Of a DNA stretch of 5,119 bases, positions 4,499 through 5,119 are shown piece after piece (position 1 is the stretch's first letter; each line of letters begins with the position of its first letter). Below the pieces are notes generated by a model, which was not told where the DNA came from, made no database searches, and saw nothing but the letters and a program-made list of their open reading frames with translations. This DNA comes from Lachnospiraceae bacterium (lineage in GTDB: Bacteria; Bacillota; Clostridia; Lachnospirales; Lachnospiraceae). The position numbers and the translations under genes are program-made. Location of the stretch: positions 1-5,119 of the forward strand of contig JAHZHB010000003.1 in the NCBI GenBank assembly GCA_019420465.1, written 5' to 3'.

Positions 4499-5119
4499 CT
4501 ACGCCCGACTCGAATGACAGGTAAAATACAGGATCTGATATGTGTCAGCCAGCGTATGCAGAAGTTCCATACCCTTTCTTACCTTTTCTTCGTCCAGATT
4601 GACGAAGGGATCGTCAAGGATCAGAAACGGCTTTTCGCCCTCGTACATCGCATCCACCAGTGCCAAGCGGGTGCAGATCCCGGCAAATTCGAGAAGACCG
4701 GTACTGAGGTAGGCGTCTTCGTGCAGGCTGCCCTGCGCATCCTCGCGCACTTTGAGGCTGGCGTCGAGCTGCAGGCTGTGCTCTGCTTTCTCATCGATCA
4801 GATGCATATACTTTGCAAAGCCTTCGCGCATCTTGTCCATATACCGTGTGGAGAAGCGCTCTTTGGCTTCTTTTAAGTATTTCATCGTCTTTTGCAGAAG
4901 ATCGGCCTGACGGCATCCCTCTTCATACGTTTCCTTCAGCCGCTCGCTCTCCTGCCGGTAATCGTCCACCTCCTCGATCTGGGTGGTCAGAATCTCTATA
5001 TCCCGGCGATAGGATTCTCTGGTGCGGATCTTTGCGGTCTGCTTTTGCTGCAGGGCTTCTATTCGGGTGTCGATCTCATCTCTGGTCAGCTGACTGCCCG
5101 GTGCCCCGTCTTTGTCAGG
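4499..5119 (-). CDS. YhaN/Rad50-like coiled-coil AAA ATPase, C-terminal part (partial)
   Basis: The reading frame is open from the right edge to the TAG at 4499-4501, giving the last 206 residues; the start is outside the window. Residues about 12-120 (counted from the window edge) are charged and helix-forming (for example RIEALQQKQTAKIRTRES at 19-36), as in a coiled-coil arm. The C-terminal half is an ABC/SMC-type ATPase lobe: signature YLSTGLLEF (137-145), Walker B FLILDDPF (165-172) with D169-D170, D-loop NLD (174-176), and switch histidine in YFTCHSS (198-204). This order matches the C-terminal ends of YhaN, SbcC and Rad50 proteins, which act in DNA end processing and are often encoded beside a YhaO/SbcD-type nuclease; no such partner is visible here. 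Walker A would be in the missing N-terminus. A GTG at 4969 is an internal valine codon and not a start, because the coding frame continues upstream. Confidence 0.8.
   Translation of the reverse strand, partial: PDKDGAPGSQLTRDEIDTRIEALQQKQTAKIRTRESYRRDIEILTTQIEEVDDYRQESERLKETYEEGCRQADLLQKTMKYLKEAKERFSTRYMDKMREGFAKYMHLIDEKAEHSLQLDASLKVREDAQGSLHEDAYLSTGLLEFAGICTRLALVDAMYEGEKPFLILDDPFVNLDEEKVRKGMELLHTLADTYQILYFTCHSSRA

Noticed and set aside
4514..4876. Plus-strand open frame opposite the YhaN-like gene
   Set aside because: The minus-strand frame carries signature, Walker B, D-loop and switch histidine in the right order; the plus-strand frame shows no motif.
4967..4969. GTG at 4969 as start of the YhaN-like gene
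   Set aside because: The frame stays open upstream to the window edge with coiled-coil-like sequence, so the codon is an internal valine.
1..5119. CRISPR array, insertion sequence, tRNA or rRNA gene, phage attachment site
   Set aside because: No regularly spaced repeats, transposase motifs, terminal inverted repeats or RNA gene signatures were seen on either strand.

Overview
The window looks like chromosomal DNA of a moderate-GC Firmicute, most likely a clostridial (Lachnospiraceae-like) bacterium. This is inferred from strong GGAGG-type ribosome binding sites, sigma-A-type promoters, a YtrA-type GntR regulator coupled to ABC genes, and the style of the IlvN, IlvC and YhaN-like proteins. 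No marker gene fixes the genus.

Left part (1-735, minus strand): two genes of branched-chain amino acid synthesis, ilvN (acetolactate synthase regulatory subunit) followed by the 5' end of ilvC (ketol-acid reductoisomerase), which runs off the left edge. No ilvB lies upstream of ilvN, so the catalytic subunit must be encoded elsewhere. A near-consensus promoter (TTGACA, 17 bp, TAGAAT) gives only about 30 nt of leader, too short for a T-box or peptide attenuator.

Middle (736-1025): a divergent control region of 290 bp. It holds the ilvN promoter(s), a perfect 7-bp inverted repeat next to the ilvN -35 box, a run of TTT-n-CAC repeats, and the rightward promoter of the gntR operon. Immediately after that -10 box lies AGTGTG-N13-TACACT, which is the YtrA operator layout (AGTGTA-N13-TACACT) with one mismatch.

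Right-centre (1026-4387, plus strand): a tightly overlapping three-gene operon made of a 126-aa YtrA-like GntR repressor, a 300-aa ABC ATPase and a 705-aa membrane protein. The membrane protein has about nine transmembrane segments and then a roughly 340-residue C-terminal domain predicted to lie outside the cell. That domain appears to contain an internally duplicated module. The set reads as a self-repressed one-ATPase, one-permease ABC system, probably stress- or antibiotic-responsive by analogy with the Bacillus subtilis ytr operon; its substrate is unknown. It is the most interesting part of the window.

Right end (4388-5119): a long hairpin terminator that can serve both strands, followed by the convergent C-terminal part of a coiled-coil, YhaN/Rad50-like ATPase gene that runs off the right edge.
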